A stretch of 64,000 nucleotides of DNA from Tigriopus japonicus (Eukaryota > Arthropoda > Copepoda > Harpacticoida > Harpacticidae): the NCBI GenBank assembly GCA_010645155.1, contig CM021319.1, positions 5,765,333 through 5,829,332 on the forward strand, read 5' to 3'. The notes beneath the pieces were generated by a model. That model saw only the letters and a program-made list of their open reading frames with translations. It did no database searches and had not been told where the DNA came from. Of this stretch, positions 1-12,173 are shown one piece after another. The position numbers were made by a program, and so were the translations under genes. How positions within the stretch are numbered: the stretch's first letter is position 1; every line of letters starts with the position of its first letter.

Positions 1-672
1 TAAAAATTCATTCAGCAGTAACTGAGTTATTTGACTTTGAATGGTCCATTTTTGACCCCAAAAAGCCGAAAAACGCTATAGTTATATGAAAAAACAAATT
101 CCCAAAGATTTCACATAGCTTTTCAATATTGCAAAAATAAATGTTTTTTATTTGACTTTTGGAACTTATGTCAAAATAGCTCAAAATAAGAAAAAATATC
201 ACTTAAAAGATATTTAAAATACATTTTCCAATAAAAAACTTTTGCAGTATCAAAGACACTCAATGTTGGGTAATAATTTAAAGTTTTGAAGAAATCGGTT
301 AATGTTTCAAGTTTCGATTTTAGTCCATTTTGAACATGGTCCTTCTAGAAATCGTAATTTTGGATATGACTCTGTTAGACATTTTTATTTGTAATTCTGG
401 CACAACACACATCATAGCGTACCCTAAATTGTTATGAAAATAACTTTCCAAAAATCTTATTTAAGTGCATTTTAAGTGATATTTTTTCATATTTTGAGCT
501 ATTTTGACAGAAGTTCCAAAACTGAAAAAAATCATTTATTTTTGCAATATTGAAAAACTATGTGAAATCTTTGGGAATTTGTTTTTTCATATAACTAGCG
601 TTTTTCGGCTTTTTGGGGTCAAAAATGGACCATTCAATGTCAAATAACTCAGTTACTGCTGAATGAATTTTT
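1..672. repeat. Large foldback (inverted-repeat) element
   Basis: The first ~235 bases return in reverse complement at about 437-672. Matching landmarks include the TTTGACCCCAAAAAGCCGAA stretch near 52 and its complement near 605, and the CAGCAGTAACTGAGTTAT end near 14 with its complement near 645. The arms are about 90% identical by eye, with a ~200-bp loop. This is foldback or MITE architecture. The left edge may be cut by the window, so no target-site duplication could be judged. A reverse-oriented partial copy lies at about 56,745-57,045. No protein is supported here. Confidence 0.8.
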
Positions 673-1015
673 ATTCAATTTGAATTCATTAGGTAACTAA
701 ATGGTCTCTAAACATGGATTAAATAGTTTGTTAAAAAATGTTATATTTAATAGGTTTTTAGGTATATAACTTTTTCCCTGGACCTAATCTTATATAATAC
801 AATAAAAGTAAAGCTGTTCCCCATTGAGTTGTGGGTCCAAAAAGTTCCATGGTGTTTTTGGGTATTTTGATTCAAACCTAAAAAGCCATTCGGAACACCG
901 TGTACAAGTTATCAAGGGACCTCTAAGGACAGGCTTCAATTGGCAAAAATTTGTGAATCTCTGTTCGGTTAAAAAATATGTCATTGTCTGAGAACTTGTC
1001 TGATGACTTACCATC
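673..1015. repeat. Tail of the same repeat family
   Basis: This stretch follows the foldback arm. Its first ~225 bp recur in reverse complement at about 56,745-56,950. Its last ~105 bp (905-1,008) recur in direct orientation at 24,752-24,855. A composite dispersed repeat, of which these are fragments, is the simplest reading. Short ORFs in it have no recognisable content. Confidence 0.65.
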
Positions 1016-4000
1016 GTAGTTTAACAGCTGTGATAGAGGTGACACCGAACAAGTTGACATTAAATTACGAACGAGGCAGAGCTAGAACCAATGCCGTCTA
1101 GGGAATCACTTACGCCTTGCCGTAAATACGCTTATATTCGAGGCCATTCCGAATACAGGGTAGGGGTTGTTTACAATTAATTTACTACAGTTCCTTTGGC
1201 CTAATGAAATAGTTTTTGACCATGAAGAAGAAACCCACGTGTTCAAACAAACCACTTGCGCAGTCCTTGAGCCACACGTAATGAACATATAAGTATGGTA
1301 TGTTGAATAATTTAGGAGTAAAACATTGACGTTGAAGGTAACACGAATACAGAGTTTTACATGATGGGTGCTTCGACCTGCTCAAATCTAATCTTGATTT
1401 TGAAGGTTTGAGGTTGTGTCAGTGTTTAGGCTCGTTTTGTTCAGTTTTACCACATTTGAAGTTCGAAAGAATGATTATTTGCGAGAAATGTGAAATTTCA
1501 TACGAGAAAGTATGGAAAGGTCTAAAATGCAGGATCTATTAAAAAAAAGTCATAAACACGGAATCTCCTCCACCTTTCAAGTTTGAGCATTCCTTACGAT
1601 TCTGAATGATGCTTGATTCAAAAGAGAGTCATACCTAAAAGAAAATTGAACCCCTAAGATGATACATACTGAAATGGCGGAGTATGACAACAGCAATCAT
1701 CTTTTATTTCATCTCATTTCTAATATAACAACAATTATGATGGTAATAAAGCGAACGATAATGTTAATCATAATCAATTTAAGGACAAATTTACGCATAT
1801 TTTTAATGTTTGATTGCAAATGTAGTATGCTGGTTGTTGGAATAGTTACACTAAACGAAACCAATGAATTATGATGTAGATGTAGATAAATGGATTATCG
1901 CCCTGTCATGGAAATAAAACAACGTGGTATTAAGATTGACGTATGACAAAACAGAAAGTGATCATTTGGTTCCACAAAACGACCTTTATGAGAAAATTAA
2001 GTTAAAACAATTTCTTCGCCATCTTTCAGGGGAGCTTTGTAATTACTGTGTGTGTCAATGCTAAAGCATTAGTTACACCAATCACTCAATTTCCATGTTT
2101 ATCACAATGGAACTTGACGTCTTGGGCAAAATAGAATTTTCTGCTCTGAAAATTATTTGGCGAGGTCATGATGTAAAATCTCTATGGCCTTTCGGCTTTC
2201 AATTAAAGAAAATAAGTTTGGGCATTCAATTTGGGAAATAAGTAAAGCGTTTGGTTGGGTACTGTCACTGTCCAGAAAATTGTAGACCTTTTTCCAATTT
2301 TCTAAAGACTGATTTTTAAGGGGAGTCTTTTTCAGATGTCTCTATTTTGGGGGGCGCTTACAACTCGTCTCATCATCTCCGGGTGTACGGCATCCTCGTC
2401 ACCTTGATTTGGGTTCATGGTGGGCTTGATAAATGTGGACTGGAACATTTGTCAAGGTTAGTGAAGCCACTCACTCATTCCTTTCAACATTGTTGTGAGA
2501 ACCATAACTACTCTCGTGTTATAAATGCAATCATTTGTTGAGGGAACGTTTGCTACTTTGTTTGGGTGTACGCTGTTGGGAGACGGTCTACCTTTCGAGC
2601 CAATCTATATGTGGAAGAATTGGGATAGATAAATGATGCATGTTTATGCCTTCCTCTGTGTGAAAATACTAGTCACATCAGCAATAAAGACTGTGTGCCT
2701 TACTTGGCTTTGTTGTGGAGTATCGGTAATTGGCAGAATACATAACTGTGCTCGTCCTTGTTCCCAAGCTCTCTTTTTTTTCTTTCTTTCTTACTTCCCT
2801 TCCCTTCCTCTCTTCTCCTCTCTCTTTCTCTGTTTGAGTTGCCAGTGTTCTATTTCTCACTGTTATGGTTCTTGGTCTCGAGTAATTCAACAAAACAAGA
2901 CACATGGCGAGAGTGGAACGACTATTTTCATTCTCTTAAGCTGGTTGTCTCGTATTTTGGATCCTCTCAATGTTCTCGTGGTCGTCGTTCTCGCTTTGAC
3001 AAGCCGACCAACGGAGTAGTCAAGCCAGCCAAAGAAAGACACAGGCCTACTTTAGTGAGTGCCTCACAAGGCAACGAGGCTGTTGGAAGAAGAGGGAAAA
3101 GCTCGTCGTTCCTTTCAAAAGGATCCAAGGAGACTCGGCGAAATGAAATGATTTCTTCTCGCCTGTCTTCCATGGATTCAATCTAAAAGGCACTCTTGTT
3201 TTTGTACCAGTTGTCTGTGTCGTGCTCCCTGTTTTTCAGAAGACCTCTCCTCTCCTTCGGCTCCTTCTGTGTGGTCCTTATGAGTAAATAGTGGGAAGTA
3301 AAAAAGAAGAGAGGAACACGTCTGAGAACGGATGAATATGGCAGAGAGCCAACCAACTGCCAGATGTGTTTGCTGCAGCCTTTAATTTCATTCTCTACGG
3401 AATGGGGAGGGTTGGTCCTTTTCTCCGAAGTATGGCTATCTCATCTCTATGTAGATGTAGTTCTAGAGGCGAGGGTAGAGAGTGCTGAGGATGAGGCGAG
3501 GTATTTTCTTTTTGAGAGCCAACTTGGAAGGCTGTTGGATGGTTTGAGCGACGGCGTCAATTTACAGTCACACCACTAATTCCTAAGAGCTTTAACCAAC
3601 ATTCCTCCAGCTGTTGTTTCTTGGCTCAATTCTCCTCGGATTCCGTTGCGTACCCGCACACATACACCTCCACAATTCCGCTCCGGTATCACACAATAAG
3701 AATGGAAGAACTCATAGTAGCGGGCGAGGGGGGTCTTGGTATTTGTTAGAGTTGTAGTTGTTGTTGTTGCCGTAGTTGGTCTAAGCACAATTGGGAGTCC
3801 TTTGGCACTATCAACATCAGCCCTTGGTGGGATAAGAGCAACAGGAATGCCGTCACTAACACCACTTACCAAGTTCCATATTGGATTCCATGCTTTGGAA
3901 CAAACACCAAAGCGCTCAGAAGGAGTCATTCACAATTCGCAAAAGAGAGAAGTGAGGCTTCAGAACACGTCGACAACTTGTAGTAGAGGGAAACTACTGG

Positions 4001-4174
4001 AAGGAGACAAGCCATTTCGGGATTCAGATCGAAAAGAACACATTTTGAAGAGGCAAAGTCGTACACCGTCTACACAAACAGAGAGACAGCGATCATGAAA
4101 TTGAACAGGAATAACGGGCGTCTCTTGATTCTTAGGGCTGGAGAAATAGCGTGGAAGGAAGGAAGAGAGAGGGA
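1016..4174. other. Intergenic, no supported gene
   Basis: AT-rich to about 2.3 kb, then a pyrimidine-rich block (2,760-2,830) and mixed sequence. ORFs of up to 142 codons on both strands overlap one another. They show low-complexity Ser/Leu/Phe content and no recognisable domain, so I treat them as chance. The last kilobase may hold 3' flanking sequence of the tomosyn gene to its right. Confidence 0.5.
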
Positions 4175-4280
4175 CCAGAGGTTAGTTTTTTAAGCGCAAA
4201 GATCGATCTCTAGATCGAACTTACAGTACTAAAGTACGATCTTAAGATCGATCTTTGCGTCTTAAAAAACTAGCCTCAGG
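4175..4280. repeat. Short near-perfect hairpin
   Basis: TAGTTTTTTAAGCGCAAAGA (from 4183) pairs with its complement ending at 4272. The stem continues through GATCGATCT and GATCG, giving ~38 paired positions per arm around a ~12-nt loop, with one bulge and few mismatches. It could be a tiny MITE or a structured RNA in the 3' flank of tomosyn. No clear target-site duplication was seen. Confidence 0.7.
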
Positions 4281-4432
4281 TAAGGATGGGATGAGATGGG
4301 AAGAAAGGGGGCGTTAATGCAACGATGGATGATTTCATTCTAATTAAAGTTGTGTTGGTCTTTTCCGAGCGAGGTGTTACTAGTGGCACAAACTCTGTTC
4401 TGATCCAGTCAGAGGGCATGGGCATTTAGGCA

Positions 4433-7400
4433 TTAGAGCTGATACCATTTCTTATTCTTGGCAGCCAACATCAAAGTGTGAGCGTTGGAGGCATATTGTT
4501 TCGCCTCGTTGGCCATGGCTTCAGTGCGATCTTCCAATTCATTGAGTCTTTGTCCACGCTCCTCAAAGCCTTGTCTAGCTCGTCCAACTTCAGTTGCCGT
4601 GTTAATGGCTTTGGATTGAGCAGCTTGCATGCTGGCACCCATTGTCACAGTGGCAGCATGGGAAGGTGCTTTGCCAGCGGTCTCTCCAAACAATTCCTCC
4701 CTGTCAAGGGGTTTGGGTGTGCCACCAAAGAGACCCAGTCCTTTGAGAAAACTCGGCTTGGGAGGCTCTGGCATCGGAATACCGTCTTGAAACACTGAGC
4801 CCTGCATGTCCGGGAGTTGGCGAGCAAACTCCGAGCTGATGGTAAATTTTTGAACTTCAGTCGCGTTACAAAGGAACATGCCGTGACCATAGTTGGAAAA
4901 ACTCATGGTCCGCCTCACGCGCTCACTAGATAAGGCTATAAAGTAGACATCCATCATGGGGCGTAATGAAGGGAGGCTATAAGCCTTGATGAAACCATCT
5001 GCAGTGTAGGCAACCAAACACGGTGTGTACTTGGAACCTCCGAAGTTGATGATCTTTGCGCAAACCACAGGACAGGATTCGTTGATAGTTTGTTGGTACA
5101 TTTGACGTTGAGAGGGAAGAGCATAGGAGGCAGCACCTTTCTCCGTGCACACTATCATGATCTGCTGATCACCAGAATGTGGAGAGTTGGATCCTCCGGG
5201 ACTCGCCCTTTCATCTTGACTGCCTTGATTCACGATGGGAGGGGAAGAGGCCTGATTGCTTGAAACACTGCCGCCAGAATGGCTTGGTCTTGATGGTATG
5301 TGAACATTCTCAGGGGCTTCATCTCCACGAACCTTCAAAGATGAGGAGCTGGCATCCAAAAAGCATGTGGTCAGGACAGCACCTCTCAGACGGTAGAGGG
5401 AACCCGAGGGACTGACAACGACAGGTTCGGAGAGCCTCGCCTCGCCCCGATCGGGCAAATTAATAATAATGGCGATCAAAGAGCCCAATGAAGTTCCAAC
5501 GTACAGGCAACTATTGAAAGTGAAGTCATTCTTGGAGGAAAACGAGTCAGCAAAGGCAACCATTGTGACCCCTTCGCTGGAAATCATCTGGTCAAGACTG
5601 TTCATTGAGGAGCTATGAGATTTGGACATGCTACTGTCATCTGCCGAGCTTCCAGCCTTTTGAAGTAGCTTCTTGGTCTCTGGGGTCTTGACTCGGTCCA
5701 CCGCTCGGGAAGAGGGCATTCCTCCAGCAGGATCTTTGAAGGATGAATTAGGAGTGGTGGCAGAGGGTTCTCCGACCTGATTGTAGTTGCTCAGGTCCAC
5801 TCTGACAATATCAGGTCCACTATCAGGGAACTTGGGAGATTTAGGCATTCGTTGAAAAGGGTCCAGGGCCCCATACAGATCTGCAGTGCCCATGTTCAAG
5901 AGACATTGGAACTGGACCACATCGACAATAACGATCCCTGACCCGTTACCGTAGGCCATCAATCCAAAATTCGAGCTCAGAGTCAAACAGCTAATGGGCG
6001 TTGGAGCCTCGTTGTTCACCCAAGGGGTCATGCAAATGAGCTCGGCATGGTAACCGGGATTCTTCCGTTGAGCACCTGCACGTAAGCGTAAAGGGGTGAA
6101 GTACTCATATTGGGGCTTGTCAAAGTTAAAACCGTCTACAGGGTCCGTGTAGGCGGCTGATTGAGACGCTACATTAAGTAAAGGTTTGGGAGTGGGGAAC
6201 TCAAAGTGCTGATTGGTGGCTGGGGAAGCAATATCTGCTCCCCGCATACTGCTCTGACCTTGAGACGAAGACACCTCGTACACGATGGGAATGTCCATCG
6301 ATTTTGTTTCGGTGGTGGTCTCTTTCTTCTTGAACCTGAAGAACAGCACCTGACCACTGATTCCTGCGACAGCCAACTCCCGAGTGGTGGGACTCAGAAT
6401 GATGTGACAGATTTGATACGGATCCTCGTCCATGGCGCCGTCTGTTTGAGCTTTCTTGGTCCTTTCAAAGTACTTGGCCGTTTTGACTCGATATAGAGCT
6501 TGCATGGTCGTGGAAGAGGAATCCCAAAATCGTACACTACCATCGGCGTGCCCAGTGACCACCAACTCACTGTAGCTACACGATTCCGCTCCAGTATCCA
6601 CGCCTCCAGAAATCGGCCATTCTCCGGAAGAGAAACCGCGGGAGGAGCCCTCTTTCTTGGCTTTGCTACCCACCATGTACAAGTTGGGGATGAGGTCGCC
6701 TGGACAATCCACTAGATAATGGCAGAAGGTCACCGGAGACTCGTTGAAATCCATCGCATAAGGGTTTTTGAAGCAAGGAATTTTGGAACTCTTGCAATCC
6801 AAGGCCACCAAGTCATTGGAGAGCATGACAATGACCGCCTCGGGATCTTGATAATCGGCCATGTAGGGCGAATCTGTGGCAAGCAGAAAGTCGAGCACGG
6901 AGTTCTCCATCTCGACAATATCCATCTCGGAGTTCTTGCCCTGAATTATGGTTATAGAAGGGGTCACACCTGTCACATCCGTAGGAAGCCCTCCGGAGAA
7001 GACAAAATAGTCTCCTCCATTACGATTGACTCGCCACAGCACTTTCTCGATGGGTCCACAGGGGGTCATCTTGTTTGTCTCCTTGTCCTTCTTCTTGTGC
7101 GGGAATTGAACACTTTTCCCCCCGTTGGCGTTGTTGGCTTTGACACTCCAAGTAATGAGTGATCCATCGGAATAACCCGCCACAAATTGACGACCTTCCA
7201 GATGCCAGCAAGCGGTCAGGAGTCTCCTGTTATGACAGAACCTTTGGTCGGCTTTCTTAACGGACAAATCCCAAAGACAGATGAGTCCCGTTTCGAAACC
7301 AATGAGAAGCTTGCTAGTATCTACTGGATTCACGCTCAAGTGGACAATTGTTCCTGGGTGGTTCTTGTCCAAAGGACCCATGCACTTGTTCCAATTGATT

Positions 7401-7960
7401 TGGTATCCCGAGAGAGTGAATGTCTCCAGGTTAATGATCATGACGTTGCCGCGCTCAGTGGCAAAATACAACCATTTGTCTTGGAACTCGAGTTGCATGA
7501 GAACCAATCGTTCTTTGTTGAGCTTGAGCGTTTGCAACAATTCGGGTTGCTTGGTTTTGAACTCCCAAAGATTGATCGAGTTATCCGTGCAAGCCGTCAG
7601 CAGTCGACCTTGATTGATAATGAATTCCACTTGCATCACTTGTGGCGGATCTCCACCGCGATCACTGTCGTGCTGGATCTCGTAGTCGATCCCGGGTCGG
7701 CCAAATATCCGAACACAGCCAGTACGATTACCGATGGCCAAAAGCTTTTGAATGGGATCAAAAGCCATGCAAGTCGGTTTGAAGGGAAAGCCATGGCGGA
7801 GGGTGTTTTCAACCGTGAACTTATCCGCAGACAACGTCTCACAGATGTCTTGCTCGAGCCTGACTGGGCCTCCCGGAGTTCCACCCCCTGTTGGCGAAGG
7901 TGTGTTGACACTCTGCCTGATATTGTCCAAAACACCCTTGATGTTCACGAATTTCTTCAT
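4433..7960 (-). CDS. Tomosyn: Tomosyn (syntaxin-binding protein 5), intronless
   Basis: A 1,175-residue WD40-repeat SNARE regulator that binds syntaxin/SNAP-25 and inhibits vesicle priming at release sites. The start is the ATG at 7960 (MKKFVNIKGVLDNIRQ); the reading frame is open further upstream but has no ATG. The N-terminal two thirds form the tandem WD40 propellers, with family stretches such as VRHGF-type 'LRHGFPFKPTCMAFDP', 'FGRPGIDYEIQHDSD', 'KWLYFATERGN', 'LLIGFETGLICLWDL' and 'VVTGHADGSVRFWDSS'. A Ser-rich low-complexity loop lies around residues 730-800. The C-terminus carries the R-SNARE-like coiled coil (about 1,110-1,170) ending KKWYQL, almost identical to the vertebrate KKWYQF ending. 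Its length matches the family. A 3' splice-site-like CTGTCAG ends at 7988, 27 nt before the ATG. The absence of introns in 3.5 kb is unusual for this gene. Lgl-family relatives lack the C-terminal SNARE, so the assignment is firm. Confidence 0.96.
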   Translation of the reverse strand: MKKFVNIKGVLDNIRQSVNTPSPTGGGTPGGPVRLEQDICETLSADKFTVENTLRHGFPFKPTCMAFDPIQKLLAIGNRTGCVRIFGRPGIDYEIQHDSDRGGDPPQVMQVEFIINQGRLLTACTDNSINLWEFKTKQPELLQTLKLNKERLVLMQLEFQDKWLYFATERGNVMIINLETFTLSGYQINWNKCMGPLDKNHPGTIVHLSVNPVDTSKLLIGFETGLICLWDLSVKKADQRFCHNRRLLTACWHLEGRQFVAGYSDGSLITWSVKANNANGGKSVQFPHKKKDKETNKMTPCGPIEKVLWRVNRNGGDYFVFSGGLPTDVTGVTPSITIIQGKNSEMDIVEMENSVLDFLLATDSPYMADYQDPEAVIVMLSNDLVALDCKSSKIPCFKNPYAMDFNESPVTFCHYLVDCPGDLIPNLYMVGSKAKKEGSSRGFSSGEWPISGGVDTGAESCSYSELVVTGHADGSVRFWDSSSTTMQALYRVKTAKYFERTKKAQTDGAMDEDPYQICHIILSPTTRELAVAGISGQVLFFRFKKKETTTETKSMDIPIVYEVSSSQGQSSMRGADIASPATNQHFEFPTPKPLLNVASQSAAYTDPVDGFNFDKPQYEYFTPLRLRAGAQRKNPGYHAELICMTPWVNNEAPTPISCLTLSSNFGLMAYGNGSGIVIVDVVQFQCLLNMGTADLYGALDPFQRMPKSPKFPDSGPDIVRVDLSNYNQVGEPSATTPNSSFKDPAGGMPSSRAVDRVKTPETKKLLQKAGSSADDSSMSKSHSSSMNSLDQMISSEGVTMVAFADSFSSKNDFTFNSCLYVGTSLGSLIAIIINLPDRGEARLSEPVVVSPSGSLYRLRGAVLTTCFLDASSSSLKVRGDEAPENVHIPSRPSHSGGSVSSNQASSPPIVNQGSQDERASPGGSNSPHSGDQQIMIVCTEKGAASYALPSQRQMYQQTINESCPVVCAKIINFGGSKYTPCLVAYTADGFIKAYSLPSLRPMMDVYFIALSSERVRRTMSFSNYGHGMFLCNATEVQKFTISSEFARQLPDMQGSVFQDGIPMPEPPKPSFLKGLGLFGGTPKPLDREELFGETAGKAPSHAATVTMGASMQAAQSKAINTATEVGRARQGFEERGQRLNELEDRTEAMANEAKQYASNAHTLMLAAKNKKWYQL

Positions 7961-8049
7961 TTTGCCAATTTTGTTGAAAGGCAACGTCTGACAGGCACAC
8001 ACACACGGCAAAGCCTTGGGGAATCAATCAAGAAAACACTGCACTAGAG

Positions 8050-11000
8050 CTGAATTTCACTCGGTCCTCCGAGCTCCTCCTGGACATATGTGGCACCAGT
8101 TGCCGCGGAGTCCTTTCCATCGTTTGGACCCGCATTCTTCCTTGGCAATTTATGATGGGGTCAACACCGCTTCCAAGATGGCTGTGGTCCTAATAATGAG
8201 GGAAGCCACAGGTGTAGGATTAAAGGCAAAGGTAGGAGGAGGTGACGAACAGCAGCCAACACTTCTCCGTCCTTCCAAGGCCTGTCAAGCACGACTCACA
8301 AAGATGATCTGAAAAGAAGGGGAAAGGCCACAATCAGGAGGAACACAGTGATTTGAATAACGGCGCTGACACCAATGAACCAGAGCCTTAGGCGAACAAA
8401 GTCAATAAAATCGTGTGTTTGAGCTGTTTTCCCTTAATAGGATCCAACAGTGTCTTTCCTCTTTCACCTTATAGCCAGTAGGCCTGAAGTGGAAATGGTT
8501 TGTGTAAAAAAAATATAGATTCCAACCCGACACTGCTCGTTCACTGGTTCTAGCCCAACTCGTTCCGTCTTCGTCGTCTCCAGTTTCCTTCTCCTCTCTT
8601 TCTCCTCTCTGTTTCTTCCCATCCCTTTGGATCCACGTCTGGCTCACGTGCAGGCCTTCTCAGAGCCTCTTGCTCCGAACGGTGAATGGGGACGGGTCCG
8701 CCGTCTCGGTTCCTTCCCGCACATTCCCGACATTCACTTCGACTGGCTTTGAACTCTCGCTTTTTGTTGAACGGGCAAACCTAATGGAACGGCTCACTCT
8801 CGGATGGAATCCAAGGCCTCTCTAGTACTCAACCAGTCAGATTAAGGCCCCGTTGTTAACAGGCTCGTCGAAAGGGAGAGACCGAGAAAGAAGGAGAAAA
8901 GAATCGCCGTCGGCTTAAAATGGATAAGAAAGCTTCAAGCCGAGCTAAGAACGAAGGACCGGACCCGCTAGCTCCTCGGTTACATCCAACAACCACAAGC
9001 ATTGCCCAAAGATAACATATTTAGAGGACTTCTAAATAACTGGAGGTATTTCTAATGCATCTACGATGACTAGGAACCATTATTCTTTGTTGGCAAATCT
9101 TCTCCAAGTCTGACAGCGAATCCTTGATAGAATGTACGTCCATGTGTACCGAGGTCCTTCGAGCGTGTACCACCACCATCTCGTCAGTGTTCCATGAGTT
9201 GATGACAAGAAAGAAGCCAGCCCAAAGCAATGGCTTTCCCTGTTTCTCCCTCACTCTATCACGAGATACACGCAAAGGAAGCGGGGCCTCGAGAAAGGCC
9301 CATTCACGGGTCATAAGGTAGCGCCAGCGTATGAGCCCCGTCTCGGTCAATGAGGGGAAGTGTACGTATTCGTGCTGTTGACGAATGTGTCGCCTGTTGA
9401 TGATGGCTTTACCTTTCCAAAATGACTACCACACCACGGCAGCAACTACATGCTCGTACGCCTACTAGGATTCCTCCTCCGTCTCCTCCTAAAATACACT
9501 CTAGTCCATCCATGCAAGGGAAAAGTGTGAAGAAGGCCAGAGCGAACGAACGAAAAAGAAGGAAGGGGAGTTCCTCGGCTCGCTCAGAACTCTGGTTGTT
9601 CATCATCCAAAGGCCGGAGAGTGCACACGTCCTCATATTCGAGCTCGGCCTCCCTTTTATCAAGCCACCAACGAGGCCTTCCTCTTCCACGTAGGAGGTG
9701 AATTGGCTAATGCTCACATGAACGAACTAATCGACTTCCACAATAGGTACTCCTACTACTGCGGCTGACGGCTAATGGTGGCCAGTGTATGTACGTACTA
9801 CTACACAAGGTAGATAGATGGATGGAAAGAAGGAAAGAAAAAAAGGTTTGAGGATCCTCCGAGAGGTCGTCGTATGAAAACCGAGACCAGTGAGAGAATC
9901 TGAGAGGACCGTAGCAGAAAGAGAGACACGGTGTTTCTTTGAGCTGGAAAAGTCATTTTTAAATTGCAGAAACTCTTGAGACCAGTTTTGTGATGTGAAT
10001 GCAATGTCGAGCATTTATTTGAATTCCCTCTAATAGGTCACGGGCAAAAACTCTGTAATTGTACTAAAAACATGCTTAAAATTTTTTGTTCGGCATTCTC
10101 GAAGGACCAAACAGAAGGTCAGTTGCATCAATATACACAAACGGCTGTGTAGATTTCGACAATATTTTAGGTAGGCACATCCACACGAGTACTGGAGCCT
10201 GAAGTCGAAAAAATGTTCAATAAAATTAGCTTTCTGCAAATGTTTCTCAAAATTTTTTGGAATTTGAACCTGACTTCTCCCGCTCAAAGAAGCACTATCG
10301 AGAGAGAGAGAGAGGAAAAACCCGAAGGAACTCAAGAACGAGAATGGCGAAGGCAAGGCAACTGGCGCCTTTCACATAAATAGCAATGCAATACAATCCG
10401 CCCCCTCTTGTATAAGAAAAAGAGAAGTATGTGTGTCATGTGTACATCATAGCGTACACACAAGGTTAGACCCGTTCCACGAAGGCTGTGCCACTCGAAC
10501 GAGATTTGAATGAAGACAGGTCCGAAGGGAACCATAAGATGGGACGACTACTACGCTAGTACCAAAGGACCAACGAACTAGATGTATGCTCGTTTGTACG
10601 TAGGTAGCTAGATGGTGATCGTAGAGAGTCCCTCCCTATGATAAAGGAGGAGGCGGAGTTTGTTTTTCTACCATGGATCTGCCACCATCATGAGTGTGTA
10701 TGTGTGTGTGTGTGTACTCGTTGGCATTGTTCAAGATGACGTCCATGTAGAATGCAGGGGGTGATTGGGGCTATGTACACATGTTGTCGACGGTGCGTTT
10801 TATAGCTTTACAGCATGATATGTATGAATTCAGTCTACATGCTCGTGGTTCTCCTCATTATCATCATTACGAAATCAGTTCGTCCACCAACCAACCAGCC
10901 AACCATCTAGTCATAAGATTCAACATAGATGGAGAAGAGAAGACCTCAGTATCGAGCAGCTCACAAAAGTTACTGAGACAGAATGAGAGAATATCAATGC

Positions 11001-12110
11001 AAACTACCGTGCTCAACCTGAAGAAGTTTATCTGCAATATTTATGGAAATATGAGGGGCTTGTTTTGAAGGTGCACTTGAGTGTAATCAATGTAAACAAA
11101 TTTATCTTCTTAACCCAAACGAGAAAAATAGATCTAGTTTGGCCAAAGAGAGGAGTGTTCAACTCTTACCTGCTTCGAATTCCTGATAATTTGAGAGGTG
11201 TGAACTTGAACCCAAGTTCGTGTATTTTCCGAATCTAGCGCCCTCTAACGGATAGCAATCCATCCAAAACATTAACCACAGGGTTACGTGAAGGCACACA
11301 TTGCACAGGTGTTTGTGCTAGGAGGATTTCGAACGCACGTGCAAACAAATTAGGATACACCGATTACGGGTGATGCAAGGGCACAATTTCAAGCCATCAT
11401 GCATCACATTCGATCAAAAATGTCATTGCACTTTTTTTGTACCATCACGCTTTAAAAACGGTAATCTTCATGGCTCATCGTCTTATCCGTACCAAGCCGA
11501 CTCTATCTTTCTTTAAAACATTTTCAATCCACAAATTTGCATTATACTTTATTTTCCACGTCTCCATCACGTTGAGCTCAAGGCCTTTTCCCTTCTTCTC
11601 ATCCTTATTTGACTCTGCCCTTGTGGTCTCACTTTAGCTGTTTATATGTCTCTTCCACCGGATTGACGTGGACTAAGAAGTTAAGAACGAGAAACATCAG
11701 CGCACGTTGTCAGGGCTGCCAAAATCGCCCTAGGCAGTCCAGATTTCATCCTCCTTTCTCAACCTCAATCTCCCGCTGACCCAATAATAAACTCCTTGCC
11801 ATTGACAAAGTAGCAACCCTCCGGTTGCGAGTGTCAACGTCGCTACTTTTTCTGCCAGCCAAACACATCACATCACCTTTCCATAGGCCGATCAATCTCC
11901 TCAGATTCAAGCCCAACAACACCTCCATCCATCGTTCATCTTGGGCTCGAGGATCAAATCCGAGATAAGGAGACGCACAACGAGAGATATCCGAGGTCCA
12001 GCCAGCCGTTCGTGTTCTTCCAGAGAGCCCAGCTCCTAAACAGGCAAGTGATCGATGCTCACTCACTGAATCTGCTTCACGCTTTTCCATATGGAGACGC
12101 GCCCAGATCT
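8050..12110. other. Intergenic between divergent tomosyn and SPP
   Basis: About 4 kb between two divergently transcribed genes, presumably holding both promoters and any 5'-UTR exons. I see a (GT)n tract at 10,693-10,716 and AG-rich stretches near 8,870 and 10,300. No ORF shows a recognisable domain. CTCTAACGG-type half motifs occur near 11,240 but are not convincing sites. Confidence 0.5.
10693..10716. repeat. (GT)n microsatellite
   Basis: Alternating GT run with one interruption (TGTGTATGTGTGTGTG). Confidence 0.9.
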
Positions 12111-12173
12111 TCTCGTGAGTTTGCCAGTTTTGCCCGCATGACCTCGAGATTGGATTGTGTTTCAGATTGAACC

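Noticed and set aside
2633..3186. Overlapping + and - ORFs of 75-142 codons
   Set aside because: All overlap a pyrimidine-rich block, giving Ser/Phe/Leu runs on one strand and Glu/Arg/Lys on the other. No domain, no splice structure.
7187..8047. 286-codon + strand ORF opposite tomosyn
   Set aside because: Antisense shadow of the tomosyn coding strand; codons follow the constraint of the real gene.
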